A stretch of DNA of 64,000 nucleotides from Tilletiopsis washingtonensis (GCF_003144115.1 NW_020312012.1:570754-634753); one strand, 5' to 3'. Positions 10,725 through 22,914 are shown, counted from the stretch's first letter. Translations and numbers: made by a program. Notes: generated by a model from the sequence alone, not told the origin.

Positions 10725-13489
10725 TCAAGCAGAGTCTGTGCGCTCAAACGAGAGTGGCAGCGGCCACATAGAGAGGTAGAAGCGCTTGATGTACGCCATC
10801 GTCTCCGACCGGGTGCCGCTGTCGGAGTCTGCGATCTCACTGGAGGGGATAGCGTCAGCGAGCGGTCTCAGGCTGCTGGACAGTGCAATGCTCACTCATT
10901 GATGCAGCTGTGATGCCGAGTGCGGGATGCGTCAGCGGCAGCGCAATTGACCGGCCAGATAAGTACTCACATCAGGGTGACGGCCGAGGTGCTGAGCTCT
11001 TCGACCAGCGCGCCGGCGCTTGTCTGGTCTTGCACTCGTCCGAAGATGCGCGACATCCCGCCTAGACTTCGTGTAAGCGGCGCGTTCTCGCAAAAGCTAC
11101 GACCGGTGCGACTCACTGATGCTGTACTGGTAGCGCAGAAGCAGCCGCATTGCAAAGGTGCGCTGCGAAAGGCCGTGCCAGCCGGTACGGCCCATGACGC
11201 TCGCGACACTAAAGTACGTCGCGCGCCAGTCCGACGTGACTGGCAGGCGAGGTGTGCTTGCCTTCGTGCTGGACTCGCCTTCCGACCGAGAAGGGAATAC
11301 TTCTCCCTCCTCCGGCAAGAAGGCTTCCAGGCCCCGCGCGCTCGAGGCCGCCAGGAGGCGGATGATTGCTGGAGGGCATGTGTCAGCGAGCTGAGACGAG
11401 GCACATTGCTACGCGTTCCGGCTCACCGCAGTCGCCGCAGGCTGGCTTCTCAAATGCGAAGAGCTTGAAGACATCCTCTGTGCTCGATCCGGGCCGCACG
11501 GCGGCGATGCACTCCTGGCTGAGCTTGCAGGCAACGCGCCCAGCACCCTTGTTTCGCAGGAAACGCGGCCAGCTCGAAGAGTGCACGCCCTCGTAGCTCC
11601 CGCCCACGTAACCGTTTGCACTAGTGTGGCGGATGACAGCGGCTTGCGGAGGCGCGAGACCTGCGTGCAGGAAGTTCTCGCCGGAGAAGGGCGCTTGACG
11701 CAGGGGGAACTCGATGGGAACCTCGCCGTCGGCATCCCAGTGCTCCGGGCGGATGCCGAGGTCCTCAGTCATCGACGAGACCTCCTCCTCGTCGAGCACA
11801 CCGTCCAAGTTGCTGTCAGAGCGAAGAGTGAAGAAGGACCACAGCATGGCCTCGCGGTGTCGCTCCATGATGGTGTGATAGAGCAGGAACCAGACATTTG
11901 TGTCGTGGCCGGTGGCTCGGAAGCGGCGCACCGACGGCTCGAGCTCCTCGGCAAACATGCCGACCGTCTCAAGGAGCAGCGGCTTCGAGACGACTTTCTG
12001 CGTGTGCACCACATACGTGCGATTGCGCGTGCCGAAGCGGTCCGAGAGCATGGCGCTGGCAAAGTGCAAGCCAGCATTGTAGCCCAGATTGAGTGGCGCC
12101 TCACGCCAAGGACCGACAGTCTCGGAGCGACGAAGAACCAGGTTTGGACCGTGCAGCGGCGAGAAGAAGTCGGACGCCGAAACGTCTGTGCCGAGATATG
12201 TGTCGTCGTTCGAGTAGTAGAAGTGCTCGGAGATGGAGGGCTGGAAGGCCATCATCATCTCAATGGCGATGCTGTTGAAGGTCGGCAGGTGCGTGTTCTT
12301 CCAGGCCACCAGCGCGTCGGCGCCGGAGGAGCGCGTGACGACCTGTGCCGAGGCAGCCAGCGGCGTGAAGGACTGCCAGTTGTGGTGCACGGCCAGCTTG
12401 GTGCCGGGCGCCAGAGAGACTGCCTGGGCTGCGTCGTCGGTGACCACTCCGGGTGTCGAGATGTTGAGCCACTGAGGCAGCTGGCCGCTGCGCTGTTGGC
12501 CGTCCTCGGCAGTGAAGCGGGTGCTGCCTGGAGTCCACTGGTCGTCGGCAAAGTCGGGCGTCAGGATGTGCATCACGCCGAGGTGCTCGCGCAGATGCGC
12601 CTGTGCCGAACGCAGGGAGAAGAGGAGCTCGTTGTTGTCTTCGAAGCGGCTGGCGGTATTGCCGTATCCCTCGACAAGCACTTCTCCCACCGGCCGCGTC
12701 CATGCCTTATGCTCGCTCTCCTCCACCTCGGCAGGGGCCACACCTCCGACGGCGGTGGGCACGAGCGGCCGCTCAGCAATGATCTCCAGCTCGTCGTCTG
12801 TGCCGACGATCACCTCCGTAGTCTCGTCGTTTGCCTCCGGCAGGCCATCGTCGAGCAGCTGTGGCGCGTCGCGGGTGACCTTTGCTGCCGCCGTCTGCGG
12901 TGTGGCTGCATCCGGTAGCGCACGCTTGAGCGGCGTCGAGCCGTCGGTCCAGTAGAGCGCCCTTGCAGCTTTGTGGCGGGCCTCGCTGAAGGACTCGGGC
13001 CATGAGCAACTACACAGCGCGCCGTGCGTCTCGCACTCACGTTCCATTGGCCCAAGTCCAGACGCCGTCGATTTTGCGGTGCTGAGAAAAGTCGATGCCG
13101 GCGCACAGCTCGCCGCGGGCGATCCACATCTCGAGGCAGGACTTGCCATTCTCGGTGTCGCGGGCCTGGAAGGGCGCGTAGGCGGCGATCGGTGCGATGT
13201 ACGAGCCTTCGCGCGAGGCACGCAGTGCGGCTGTGGCAGGGGCCTCCGAAGCTGCGAAGGCGTCGGTCCAGTGCTGTGCATCCAGGTGGGCGTCGCGCAG
13301 ATTGCTGTCGTACTGCGCCTGGCGCTGCGCTGCGCTGCGGAATGCATCTGTGCGTTGCGAGGTTGTGTAGAGCATCCACGTCGCCAGCAGGCCGACGACG
13401 GCGATCAAGAGGCGCAGCAGCTTGGCGAGACGCGTGGTCACGCGGACGCGGGGCGCTGCCACGACGGGCCGGCTGCGATACTGGGCCAT
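10725..13489 (-). CDS. Stealth-family sugar-phosphate phosphotransferase, copy 1 (with EF-hand loop)
   Basis: Member of the Stealth family, relatives of GlcNAc-1-phosphotransferase that transfer sugar-1-phosphate to glycans. Six exons (13489-13041, 12985-11427, 11368-11117, 11061-10971, 10907-10896, 10839-10725) give 825 residues. A signal-anchor lies near residues 24-41, predicting a type II Golgi protein. Conserved regions in order: CR1 KIDGVWTWANGT (about 139-150), CR2 LPTFNSIAIE through HFYYSNDD (about 383-420), CR3 including FLLYHTIMERHREA, then CGDC (about 666-670), and CR4 ICINDEI (about 784-790). CR4 is formed only by including a 12-nt micro-exon. A textbook EF-hand loop, DSNLDGVLDEEE, occupies residues 540-551, as in animal GNPTAB. 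The glycan acceptor is unknown. Confidence 0.93.
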
Positions 13490-15655
13490 GTTGGGAGTGA
13501 GTGATTGAGGTGAGATGGCGGACGTCGAGACACAGCGCGCCGCTGGTACTTGAGGCTAGCCAGTACCGCTGCTGTCGCCACTCGGGTGCCTAGTACCTGC
13601 CCGGAGGAAAGCTGGTGGCTTTGGTGCGCCTCGGCGGAGGGGCATGCACCCGCGCTTGCTCTGCTTGTTCGGCCAAGGTCGGCGAGCCCGGCGCGGCCCC
13701 GAGCCGGGACATTGTGATGGCGCCGTCATGTCGGGCGGCTCGGAGGCCTGCGATGCGGACGAGCGTCAGCGCCAGCAGCAACCTCGGGAGCGAGCGGCGG
13801 CAACTTGATGCTGCGGCTGGGGCCCGGCGGATGCAGCGCTTCCGCATGAGGCGGGCACTTGCACCGCACGGCGCGCGCCGCGTTGCAGCGCTCTGCGCAA
13901 GACAGGGTCCGGCGCCGGCCCAAGGCCCGTCTGCCCGCTCCCGCACCTACGTCGATAGACAAGCTGCTGCACGGCGGCGAGCTTCTGCAGGAGGAGAAGC
14001 AAAGTCTCAGAATGCAGGACGCTTACTCCTGCAGGCGCGCGCAGAACGCCGGGACGACACACATCACGCGACCAGGGCCGGCCTCGAGATGGAGCGGCTC
14101 GCGCCAGCATCCGAGCGGCTCTCTCTCGACTCGGAGGGTGGCGTGCTGCGTCTGCGCTACATTCACGGCCAGCAGCCAGCCACCAGCCGCCACCGCGAGA
14201 GGATGCAGCCACAGGTGTAGCTGCGAATGGTAGGCAGGATGGCAGAGCAGCAGGCGTCTGCGCAGACTGCAGATGGCGTCGAGCCGTGAGCGGTACTCGG
14301 TGCGAGTGGCATTCCCGCCTCCGCGACGGATCCGCCTCAGCCGCTGCGCAGCAGTCCGTAGCAGCAGCACCCACATGGGCAGCCGTTGCGCAGCTGCCGA
14401 GCGGGCCGCGTGCAGAGGCGAGTCTGGACGCCCAGCGGGCTCCGCGAGCAGATGGCAGCGGGGGCGTGAGAAGGCTGATGACGGCGGCGCGCCGTGGGAA
14501 GACGCGGAGCTCGGCATCGGCGTCGGGAGCGGGCGTCGCGCCACCGCATGAAGCGTTGAAGCGACCTCGAGGTGTTCGCCGTCATCCTTTGCCGCCGCAA
14601 GGCGCAGCAACCAGCGCTCACGCATCTTCGCCTTTTGCATGTCAGCAGGATCTCAGGATCTCAGCTGACAGCAAGATGGGGTGCAGCATGCAGACCTTCT
14701 GGCGCCGCGATGCGCTCGCATCTCCGCTCGGGCCCGGATGTCGAGCAGCGAGTTGACCCGCCGCTGCCATCCGCTCTGGCCGCAAGGCGCGGCGCGACGC
14801 TCGCAAATTCAGCGCCAAGCGCCGCGCGGCCGCTCGTCCGCAGTCCTCCGCACGGCAAGGGGCGACGCTGGGTCGAGACCATCGCTGTCCAGCTCAACGA
14901 TGCCGCTGCATGCTGCGCTGACGCCACTCGCAAGCCGCACGCCAAGTGGTGCTGTCATCGGCAGCCGCAGCTGGCCGATGTGCCGCATCACGTGCCAGAG
15001 CTCGAGCATAGCCTCAGCGAGCGTCGACCTCGCATCTATCGGAGGTCAGAGCCCGCTGATCCGGCGGCGTTGGGCAGGGAAGTATGGCTCAAAATGTCGC
15101 TTGATCATGCTCTTATTGGAAAGGAACGAGATGGCCTTGAATGTGAGCCGAGCGGCGCCGGACGATGACGGATGGTCTTCTGGGTGGACGAGCAAATGCA
15201 TCGCCCAGGTCCCGTGGGCGCTGTTCAAAGCTTCACTCGCCTGGCCTGCATTACTGTCAGCGCTGAGGTACTCTCTCCAGCATGACTCAGACCATTCTTC
15301 GTACGTCCACCAAGAGGCAGAAGAGTGCCTCTGAGGAAGCGAGAGACAAAGAGCAGCGCGAGAGGAGGCGGAGGTGGCAAGCCGCGGTGCTGCCAGGGTG
15401 CGGCGTGTGCTGACTAAGCATCGCGGGGCCTGCCCAGTTCCGCGGCTCTGCTGCGCTCCGCGGCGCCCCGCGGCACGGCACAGCCTCCTCTTCCGAGGCT
15501 CCCATCATCAACCATATCAAGCACCGCCGGCAGACGCAGCCGCGAGTGCACGCAGCGGCGGGTACAAGAACAGCTGGGCTCGACACTGCAGCTCAGGACA
15601 ACCCACCTCTCGTTCTTCAACTTGGCCTCGACGTAGGACCCTCTGAGCACCAGCC
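13490..15655. other. Gene-free stretch between divergent genes
   Basis: 2166 bp between the starts of Stealth copy 1 and the AATase-like gene. It must contain both promoters. Open frames (13615-14220, 14286-14756, 14572-15168 and antisense 14023-14640) are compositionally biased and lack motifs. No RNA gene, repeat array or mobile-element remnant is visible. Confidence 0.45.
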
Positions 15656-17324
15656 ATGACGCCCACCGACTCCGCCGCTGTTCGCCCGCTCGGTACGTAG
15701 GGCTCGGACGTCTGCGCCGCACACGCCAGCTGACGCTGTCCACGTCTGCGCAGGCTTTCACGAGCGCTTCTGTCTCGCTCGCGACAACGCCGGACTGCCT
15801 CCTGTCATCATCACGGCGGCGAAGGTCTCGAGGAGCTCCTTCGGCGCGCCGCTGGATGTCCACCTGCGCCGTCGCATCGCTGAGCTCCTCGCCGGCGTGC
15901 CCCTGCTCAGCGCTTCAGTTGCAGATGCACGTGCACGCGTGCCGCGCTGGCAGCTCGGACGATGCACAGTCGATGAGGTGCTCGAGGAGCGAGACGGCGG
16001 GGCATCGCACTCGGGCACAACGCTCGAGACGCTGCTCAGTGCCGAGCACGATCGCTGGGATGCCCAGCGCCTCGCCGGCCCGTACTGGCGCGTGACTCTC
16101 GTCACTGCACCTGGCTCGGACGATGCATACGTGGTGCTGGCCGTCAACCACGTCATCTGCGACGGACGAGGCATGGCCAACCTCTTCGAAGTTCTGCTCG
16201 CGCCTACACTGCCCGACCTCGGTGCCGTCGCGCCGCTCGCAGCGCCGTCAGACGAGGTCGAGAGCACCCGTCCAGGGCTGCTGTACCTGCTGCCTGTCGT
16301 CTGGAGCGATCTGGTGCTTCCGAAGCTGCTGCGCATCCTGCCCGGCTTCCTGGCGCGCAAGCTCGACAGCGGCCGCACGTGGCCGTACGACGGCACCCTC
16401 CCGGCGCCGCCTCACACGCTGCCGAAGCGCCTGCGCTACAGCCACATCGATGCAGAGAGCACCTCGGCGCTGCGTACGGTTGCTCGCTCGACCGGGCTGC
16501 GCACAGTGCAGCCGATGGTGCATCTCGCCTCGACGCTGGCATGCTACGTTGTGGCAGGCCGGCAGGCGCTGCCTCTGGAGAGCACGACACCCATGTCGGT
16601 GCGCCGTCCAGAGCGCGACGGGCTCGTGTGCGGCAACTTCGTCGGTGATGTGAGTCGCCTCTGCCACCCTCGCGACGCAACGAGCTGACCAGCGACCGTG
16701 CGCAGTGGTACTGGAGCGGCAAGCTCGACGCGAGCACCAAGATCTGGGATGTGGGTCGCGACTACGCCGACGGACGTGAGTACCGGCCCGTCGACGCCTG
16801 AGTCGCCTGCGCTGATGGCACCGGCCGCAGTTTCTTCGCCGCGCGCCCGGAAGCTCGGGCTGCAGACCATCGGCATGCTCGCCTACATCCCGGACAAGCC
16901 TGCGTACGAGCCGACCGAGGCGGCGCCGACTGGCTGGGAGGCCTACCTGCTCGACAAGGCGCACAGCGCCACGCCTGCACGTGGCACCGTGTCCATCTCG
17001 AACCTCGGACTGCTGCGGCTGCCCGCGGCGGTTCGCAGCGTGGCGTGGGCGCAGAGCAGCTCGCGCCTCGGAATCGACGCGTGCGGCCTGGCGCCACTCG
17101 GCGCAGAGGATGCGAGCAAGCCGGGCGTAGCGCAGAGGGCGGAGGGAATCGCGCTCTGCACCTCGTGGCGGGAGGGCCTCGTCGACGGCGACGCGTTCGT
17201 CGATGCGCTGGAGGCCGCCATCGACCTGATGGTGTCGGGTGAGCTGGCCTCGCAGCAGCTCGACTTTGCACACGCGGCGCAGCTCATCCGTGCGCACTCT
17301 GAGAAGCTCCGCTGCGCCGCATGA
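15656..17324 (+). CDS. Alcohol O-acetyltransferase-like (AATase family) acyltransferase
   Basis: CoA-dependent acyltransferase of the fungal AATase (Atf/condensation-like) fold. Exons 15656-15692, 15754-16649, 16706-16775 and 16831-17324 give 498 residues. The N-terminus splices to RPLGFHERFCLARDNAG, typical of the family start. The catalytic HxxxD motif is present as NHVICDGRGMANLF, around residue 145. Near the C-terminus TVSISNLGLL corresponds to the conserved strand lining the second half of the tunnel. Volatile-ester formation is the best-known family role, but many relatives have unknown acceptors. Exon 1 is only 37 nt. No signal peptide or membrane segment is evident. The gene is convergent with GAL7, with 108 bp between stops. 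Confidence 0.88.
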
Positions 17325-17432
17325 GCAGCCCGTGCTTCGCCTGCCACCCCTTTACATGTGCGTCTCCCGTCATTCTCGTCGTCACCTATAATCAGGGCCG
17401 TCGCCTGTCCGCTCACTGTGTGACATTAGAGG

Positions 17433-18759
17433 CTAGGCATTGGACTTTGCGAGGTAGTGCGTGGTGTCGCAATCGCGGATGCGCGCCGCTGCCTGCTCGG
17501 CGGTGAGGTCGCGCTGCGGCTCTCCGAGCATCTCGAATCTGCACAAGAGCATCAGCCTCAGGTCACCGCGCTCAAGCTCTCCACTCACCCGACGAGGAAC
17601 TTGCGCACGGTGGCAGAGCGCAGGAGCGGCGGGTAGAAGTGAATGTGGAAGTGCGCAAAGTCGCCGAGCTCGGCGTCGGCACCCTTGTGCCCTCGCGGTG
17701 CGGGGCGCTGGTGGATGCCCATCGAGTATGGGAACGAGCAGCCGAAGATGTTGTCGAGCCGGCACGCCGTCTCGCCGAGCAGCTCCGCAAGTGCCAACTG
17801 CTCCTCGTCCGTCATGTCCTCGAGCGATGAGATGTGACGCTTGTAGGGTAGCAGCATCGTCTCGAACGGCCAGAGCGCCCAGTACGGCACGACGGTGACA
17901 AAGTGCGCGTTCTGCGCGACAACGCGCGGCGTGCCGGGCGTGTTGAGCTCGAGGTGGGCGTAGGTGAGCAGCAGCGAGGCGCGGCCCTGCTCGTCGAGCG
18001 GTGCGCCGCGCAGCACGTCGGGTGCGGCATTGCGGGCGTCGAGGGCGTAGGCCTGCATGTTGAGCAGCTCGGTGCGCGGCTCCTCGGGCACGTAGTCGAG
18101 CGACCAGATCTGGCCGTGCGGGTGCGGGTTGGAGCAGCCCATGGCCGAGCCCTTGTTCTCGAAGATCTGCACGTACGAGACGAATGGGTTCTCCTGCGGG
18201 ATGGAGAGGTAGAGACGGCGCCAGGCATGCACGATGGGCAGAATGGAGCTGCGCGCCGAGTAGGGCGCCGTGGTGAGCTGCGCGATGGTGAGGTTGTGCT
18301 TGGGATGGAAGCAGAGCACGTAGCAGCGGCCGCGTGCCGGCGTCGAGCGCAGCAGCGGGTGGCTCGATGCTTCGTCGCCCTCGACGGCCTCGGGCTTCAG
18401 CGCCGCATAGTCGTTCTCGAACACCTGGCGCCGGGGAAGTGAGCAGTGGCCGCGAGCACGGCGACGCCCATGTGTGCTCACAAAGGTGCCGTCGTACTGG
18501 TCGTTGCGCCCGCCCGTGGCACGCTCGTTGCCCGGGCAGAGGTAGCACTTGTCGTCGAACGCGGGCAGCTGCGGGCCGTCGCCCTTCTCCTGCGCGCCCT
18601 GCCACGGGCGCTGCGTCCGGTGTGCTGTGGACAGGAGCGGGTTAGTGCGGTGCAGGCAGCGGCGTGCCGGCGCGACGCACGCGAGCAGAGCACGTGGCTG
18701 TTGGTGAGCGGGTTCCAACGGCGGTGCGGGTGCGCGCTGGGGTCGAAGGGTGCGGCCAT
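17433..18759 (-). CDS. GAL7: Galactose-1-phosphate uridylyltransferase
   Basis: Leloir-pathway enzyme exchanging UMP between UDP-glucose and galactose-1-phosphate. Exons 18759-18681, 18624-18482, 18424-17589 and 17538-17433 give 387 residues, the usual fungal length. Visible marks: zinc-binding CYLC at about 53-56, the active-site GCSNPHPHGQIW with the nucleophilic His of HPH at about 175-177, and the FAHFHIHFYPP metal/phosphate motif. The spliced N-terminus reads PHRRWNPLTNSHVLCSPHRT, as in other GalT enzymes, which fixes the start. Neither GAL1 nor GAL10 lies beside it. A (GGT)n microsatellite sits just upstream of the ATG. Confidence 0.97.
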
Positions 18760-19084
18760 GGCGACGACGAGGCGGTGGTGGTGGTGGTGGGAGATACACG
18801 ACAACGTGCGCCCGAACTCGGCCATGAGGGGCGGCGGGTGGAGGTTCCGCTAGCCTCGGCATTCTCGCCGGCGCCGCGCACCCGAGTCCCGCAGAGTGCA
18901 CTACAAGAATGGGCATTACACGGCGCCCCAGATGCTGTTCAGCTGCTTGTATTGCGCACGACGCGTCGTGTTGCTCTCGCGCCTCCGTCGCGCGCCGACG
19001 GCAACACCGCAAGCGCGGCGCACGGCCGAGCGCGCCGCTCCTTCCCGCCCCACCCATCCCTGCCCCCGCTCCACGTCCGCCAGC
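18760..19084. promoter_or_regulatory. Divergent promoter between GAL7 and ASK1, with a GGT microsatellite
   Basis: 325 bp between two start codons transcribed away from each other. A (GGT)n tract at 18774-18790 lies 15 bp upstream of the GAL7 ATG, probably in its leader. A C-rich tract precedes the ASK1 ATG. I see no convincing CGG-N11-CCG Gal4-type site. Confidence 0.4.
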
Positions 19085-21537
19085 ATGCCGTACGCGCCGC
19101 GCGCCACGACCGTCGGCGGCAGCATCGGAAGCGCCGCCACCGGCGCGCCGCAAGCGCCCGCCGAGACGCTGCCCATCGGCGAGCAGCTCATGCACGTCGA
19201 CCAAGCCATCACCCTCACGCTGCAGGAGATCGACGCCAACTTTGCACGCGCACACCAGTGTGTCACCGGCCGCATCCTGCCCGCCGTCAAGCACTACGGC
19301 GTCGCCAGCGCGCGCACATGGCAGGGCGCTCGCGTGAGTAGCGAGAGGCAGGAGCGGTCACGCTGGCACGAGGCGTGCGCACCCGCAGATGCACACGCCC
19401 TGCCTGCGCCTCGCGGCGGCCCGCATGTATGCTGACACTGTTCCACAGTTCTGGAAGCACTTCTTCGAGGTCAGCGCCAATGTCTCTCTCACGACGCCCT
19501 CGGGCGATGCAGACGCCGAGACCGCTGCTGCGGGCGAGGCGTCCGCGCTCGGCACGTCAACCTACGACGTCGACACGTCGCGCGACTACGCCGACGAGTC
19601 TGCCGCAGGCGCTACGCCGCGCGCTGCTCCACGCTCTGCGGGCGCAAAGGCAGGCGATGCCGGCGGCGCTGGCGATGAAACGTCGCAGCTGGAGGACATC
19701 GGCGATGACTCCGATGATCTCGATCACTCGGGCTTCTTCCAGTCGCTGCGCCACGCCAAGGCCTCCTCGCCCGCAGCACGCGGCAGTAACGCACGGCAAG
19801 GCGGTGCAGATGACACCGGCGCCTCGTGGGCGCCCGTCGAGAGCCCCTTCGAGCGGCTTAAGAAAGATGTCGAGTCGCAGCTCGGCTCGCGAGGCGACGT
19901 GACGGAGAGCAGCGTCATTCTCGAGTCGCACCGAGCCCAGCGCGAACGTGCCATGCGCGGCGAGACAGAGCAGGTGCGGCGCGGCATCGAGGCGCTGCAC
20001 ACCGGCATTGAAGGCAGCAGCTCGCTGGCAGAGCCGCCAGAGATGTCGGCGCGTCCCTCTGCCGCCGCGGCGCCTGAGGCTGCCCGGCGGACGCCGAAGA
20101 AGAGCACGCCGCTGCTGCGCAGGGTGCTTGCCAACGAACAGCGGCGTGCCAGCCCCGGCGGCCCCATTCCGCGCGTCACTGCGACGCCTCGCGGCGCGGC
20201 CAAGCGCGGCAACCCCTTCGGCCCGGCAAGCGCGCGTGCGCAGGCTTCGTCGCCTGCGATGGAGCCGCCCATGTCTGTGCGCCGGTGGGACGGCATCGCC
20301 GATCTGCGCAAGACGCCCCTGGCATCAGCGCGCAAGATTCGCAGCAAGGCTGCGGGCACCGCCAAGGGCGACAAGGCGCAGAAGGGCGCCAAGCCGGACG
20401 ACTGGGACGACAGCGATTCTGATGATGAGGCGAGCCTTGCCTGGCCCGCGGGCATGAGTCCGCCTGTCACTATGCGCTTCAGCGTGCCGCAGAGCCGCTA
20501 CCACAAGGTGAGATGGCGCGACAGCTGCGCGTCTGTACTCGCTGACGCATAGCATGATCAAGACACCGGCAAAGGAGGCGGCACGTCTGGTAGTTGACGA
20601 CCTCCTTCGGACCGTCGGAGCTGGCTCGCCCGCGCAATTCGACCTTGGTGTTGCGCCGAGCGTGACGCGGACCGCGACGGCTAAGGGCGGCCGGCCGTCG
20701 CTGGTCGGGACGCCGCTGCGCAAGGGCCCTGTCGCCAAGGCACGCGGCTCGCACGCCAACAAGCGGCGCGACTCGTTGCCCACGCCGCCGACGCTCACGC
20801 GCAGCCACCAGCCGCCGCCGGGTGCTGCTGCATCGTCGACCACGCCCTCTGCGCCGCCGCGTGCCGGCTCGAATGTGCCGGGAAGCGCGTCCACAGCTGG
20901 CGGAAGTGCAGGCAAGGGCAAGCCGAGCAGCGCGGCGCGGCTGATGGACGAAGACGAGGGACTGGAGGACGATGATGTGCCCCAGGACCTCGGCACTGGT
21001 CTGAGCCGTGTGGCACTGCAGAAGACGCCGGCCGAGATGGATGCGCTGCTGGCTGTGCAAGACGTGAGTGCCTCTGCAGTGCCAAGACTGAGACGATTGC
21101 TCAAGCCTGCTCCGAAACAGGACGACTCTGAGAGCGACGACTCATCCTCGGACGACGACGATGACGACGAGGCAGGCGTCGGCAGCGCGCTTGGCAGCTC
21201 TGCGCGCGGCGAGGCGTCGGGCGCCTACTCCATCTCGCAGGGATGGACGGCCAGCTCGATCTCCTCTGCGGCCTCCGCCTCCGCGTCTGGCGCATCCTCG
21301 CGCGCTCGCACCATTGACCAGGACACACTCTTCGGCATCCGACCGCCGGCACCGCGCGCCCCTGCGGCGCCGGCACCTGCTGCTGCCAGCGGCGCTGCTG
21401 CCGGCGCGGGCAAGGATGGCTTCCGGCCCTGGGGCCACGTCGACGAGATGGGCACCGTTCACGGCGGCCGTCCGCTGCTCGACGAGCGCGACAACACCTA
21501 CAGCGCCCCGTCGCCGACGCCTGCGACTCGCGAGTAG
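19085..21537 (+). CDS. ASK1: DASH/DAM complex subunit Ask1, long form
   Basis: Kinetochore DASH-ring subunit coupling chromosomes to spindle microtubules. Exons 19085-19333, 19449-20507, 20563-21063 and 21121-21537 give 741 residues. The conserved N-terminal domain is clear: QLMHVDQAITLTLQEIDANF, then RILPAVKHYG, then across intron 1 FWKHFFEVSANVSLT. The rest is disordered, rich in Ser, Ala, Pro and acidic residues, with a second conserved patch joining as HKTPAKEAARLVVDDLL. That junction needs an AAG acceptor (20562), because the nearer TAG would break frame. Budding yeast Ask1 is far shorter. The last intron (57 nt) is in frame and stop-free, so exon 3/4 fusion by retention cannot be excluded. 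Confidence 0.9.
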
Positions 21538-22695
21538 CGATCGGCCAGTCCTGTCCTGCCTCGCCAGCGGGCCCGACCTCGGCGCATTCTCCCTGCCGCG
21601 CGGGCCCTTTCTCCTTCGCAGCTGCCCCTTAGAGAGCGCCGAGCATTGCCCGTACCCTCTCTGCGCTCTGCTCTCTGCCATGTACGATCAGCTCCTTCTC
21701 CTGCTCGCAGTGCTATGTATGTGCCTCGTGTGCGTGGCAGCGGCGCTGCTGTGCGCCAAAGATGTGCGCTAACGGCGAGCAGGAGGCTACAGCAGCTACG
21801 CCGCGATCGCGAGCAAGACGCGTCGGAGGTGGCGCGGCGGACGTGAGGGACGAGAAGGACGCTTGCGTGGAGGAGCAGCGCCCCAGAGGGATGCTAGTCG
21901 AGTGCGCTTGAGGGCCTGGAAGCTGCCTGCCGCGCATCGCCATGCTGCTCCGGGCCCACGCTGCGGCTCCAGCACAGCTGCCGCAGCTGGGCAGCTGCGA
22001 GCTGCAGCATGAGACAGATGACGCAGCCGAGGCAGCATGTTCCTGGCGCCGATGCAGCACGGAGGCGCAAGCCTCACTCTATGTACGCACGCCTCGCCCT
22101 GCCATGGGGGCACACACGAGGATGCAGCGGCAGCAGGCGCGAAGTGTTGGTGTGTTGCTCTCGCGCGAGGCGCGAATGCGGGGAGCGAGCGGTGCGGCCG
22201 CGACGCGCGTCCATCCCGCGCGCCTCGTCACCCCGTCCGCCAGGTGCTGGCGCTACCGCTGCGGATGCCTCTTGCACAGGACTGCCGCCGCAGCCGAGCT
22301 GCTCTCGCGCGTACACTCTCACTGGCTCGCGACTCTGACTGCAGCTGCGGTACCGGCGCTGTGGACGGCGGCCACACCGGCCTCGTGCGCGCGCCGCTGA
22401 ACATCCAAGCCTGCCGCCGAAGCGCGGTCACGCGCTGCGCCCTGATGCCGCATCCCCGCCCCCTCGAAGCGGCAGGTGGCACGCCCGACGCACTGCCCGC
22501 CCGCTCGCCCTGCGCCCAGCTTTGCCGCTGCACCAGCCAGTGCTGCGGTGCATGCAGCGCAGGATGGATCAGCCGCTGCCCGGCGTGGCGTGGGCGCCGA
22601 TGTGATGGATGACGGCCGCGACGGCACTCCGCCGCGCTGGACAGCGAGTCGAGCCTGACGCTCACGACTCGGGCTGTCGAGCCGGCCTGCTTGTC
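21538..22695. other. Intergenic, no gene recognised
   Basis: About 1.2 kb holding the ASK1 3' end and the distal promoter of the membrane-protein gene. Open frames such as 22037-22612 plus and 22228-22797 minus are GC-driven and without motifs. No RNA gene or repeat was seen. Confidence 0.45.
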
Positions 22696-22910
22696 GCGCC
22701 CGTGCCTTTGCTTCCCACCGCCATCCCTCTTCCTCCCTTTGCTTCGTGTGGTCCCTGTCCCTCTTCTTTCTACTTCCGGCCCGGTGCCGCTTTTCATCTC
22801 TTCTCTTCACGACACAGACCTCGACGGTCTGGCCTCTTTTTCCCCTTCTCTTACTCTCTCTATCACACGCCCGCGCGCACGACGGCGCGCAGGCCTCTTC
22901 CGCAAGAGCC
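22696..22910 (+). promoter_or_regulatory. CT-rich leader of the single-pass membrane protein gene
   Basis: About 200 bp of strongly pyrimidine-rich sequence with many CTTC and TCTC runs ends 5 bp before the ATG at 22915. It lies inside an upstream extension of the same open frame. Its composition marks it as promoter or 5' UTR rather than coding sequence, which is why the start at 22915 was preferred over 22609. Confidence 0.55.
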
Positions 22911-22914
22911 CGCC

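Noticed and set aside
11581-12918. 445-codon plus-strand frame
   Set aside because: Antisense shadow of Stealth copy 1 exon 2, whose minus-strand motifs are unmistakable.
22609-22914. Extending the membrane protein start upstream to 22609
   Set aside because: The added 102 codons cover a CT-rich promoter/leader tract and translate to low-quality Pro/Phe/Ser-rich sequence.
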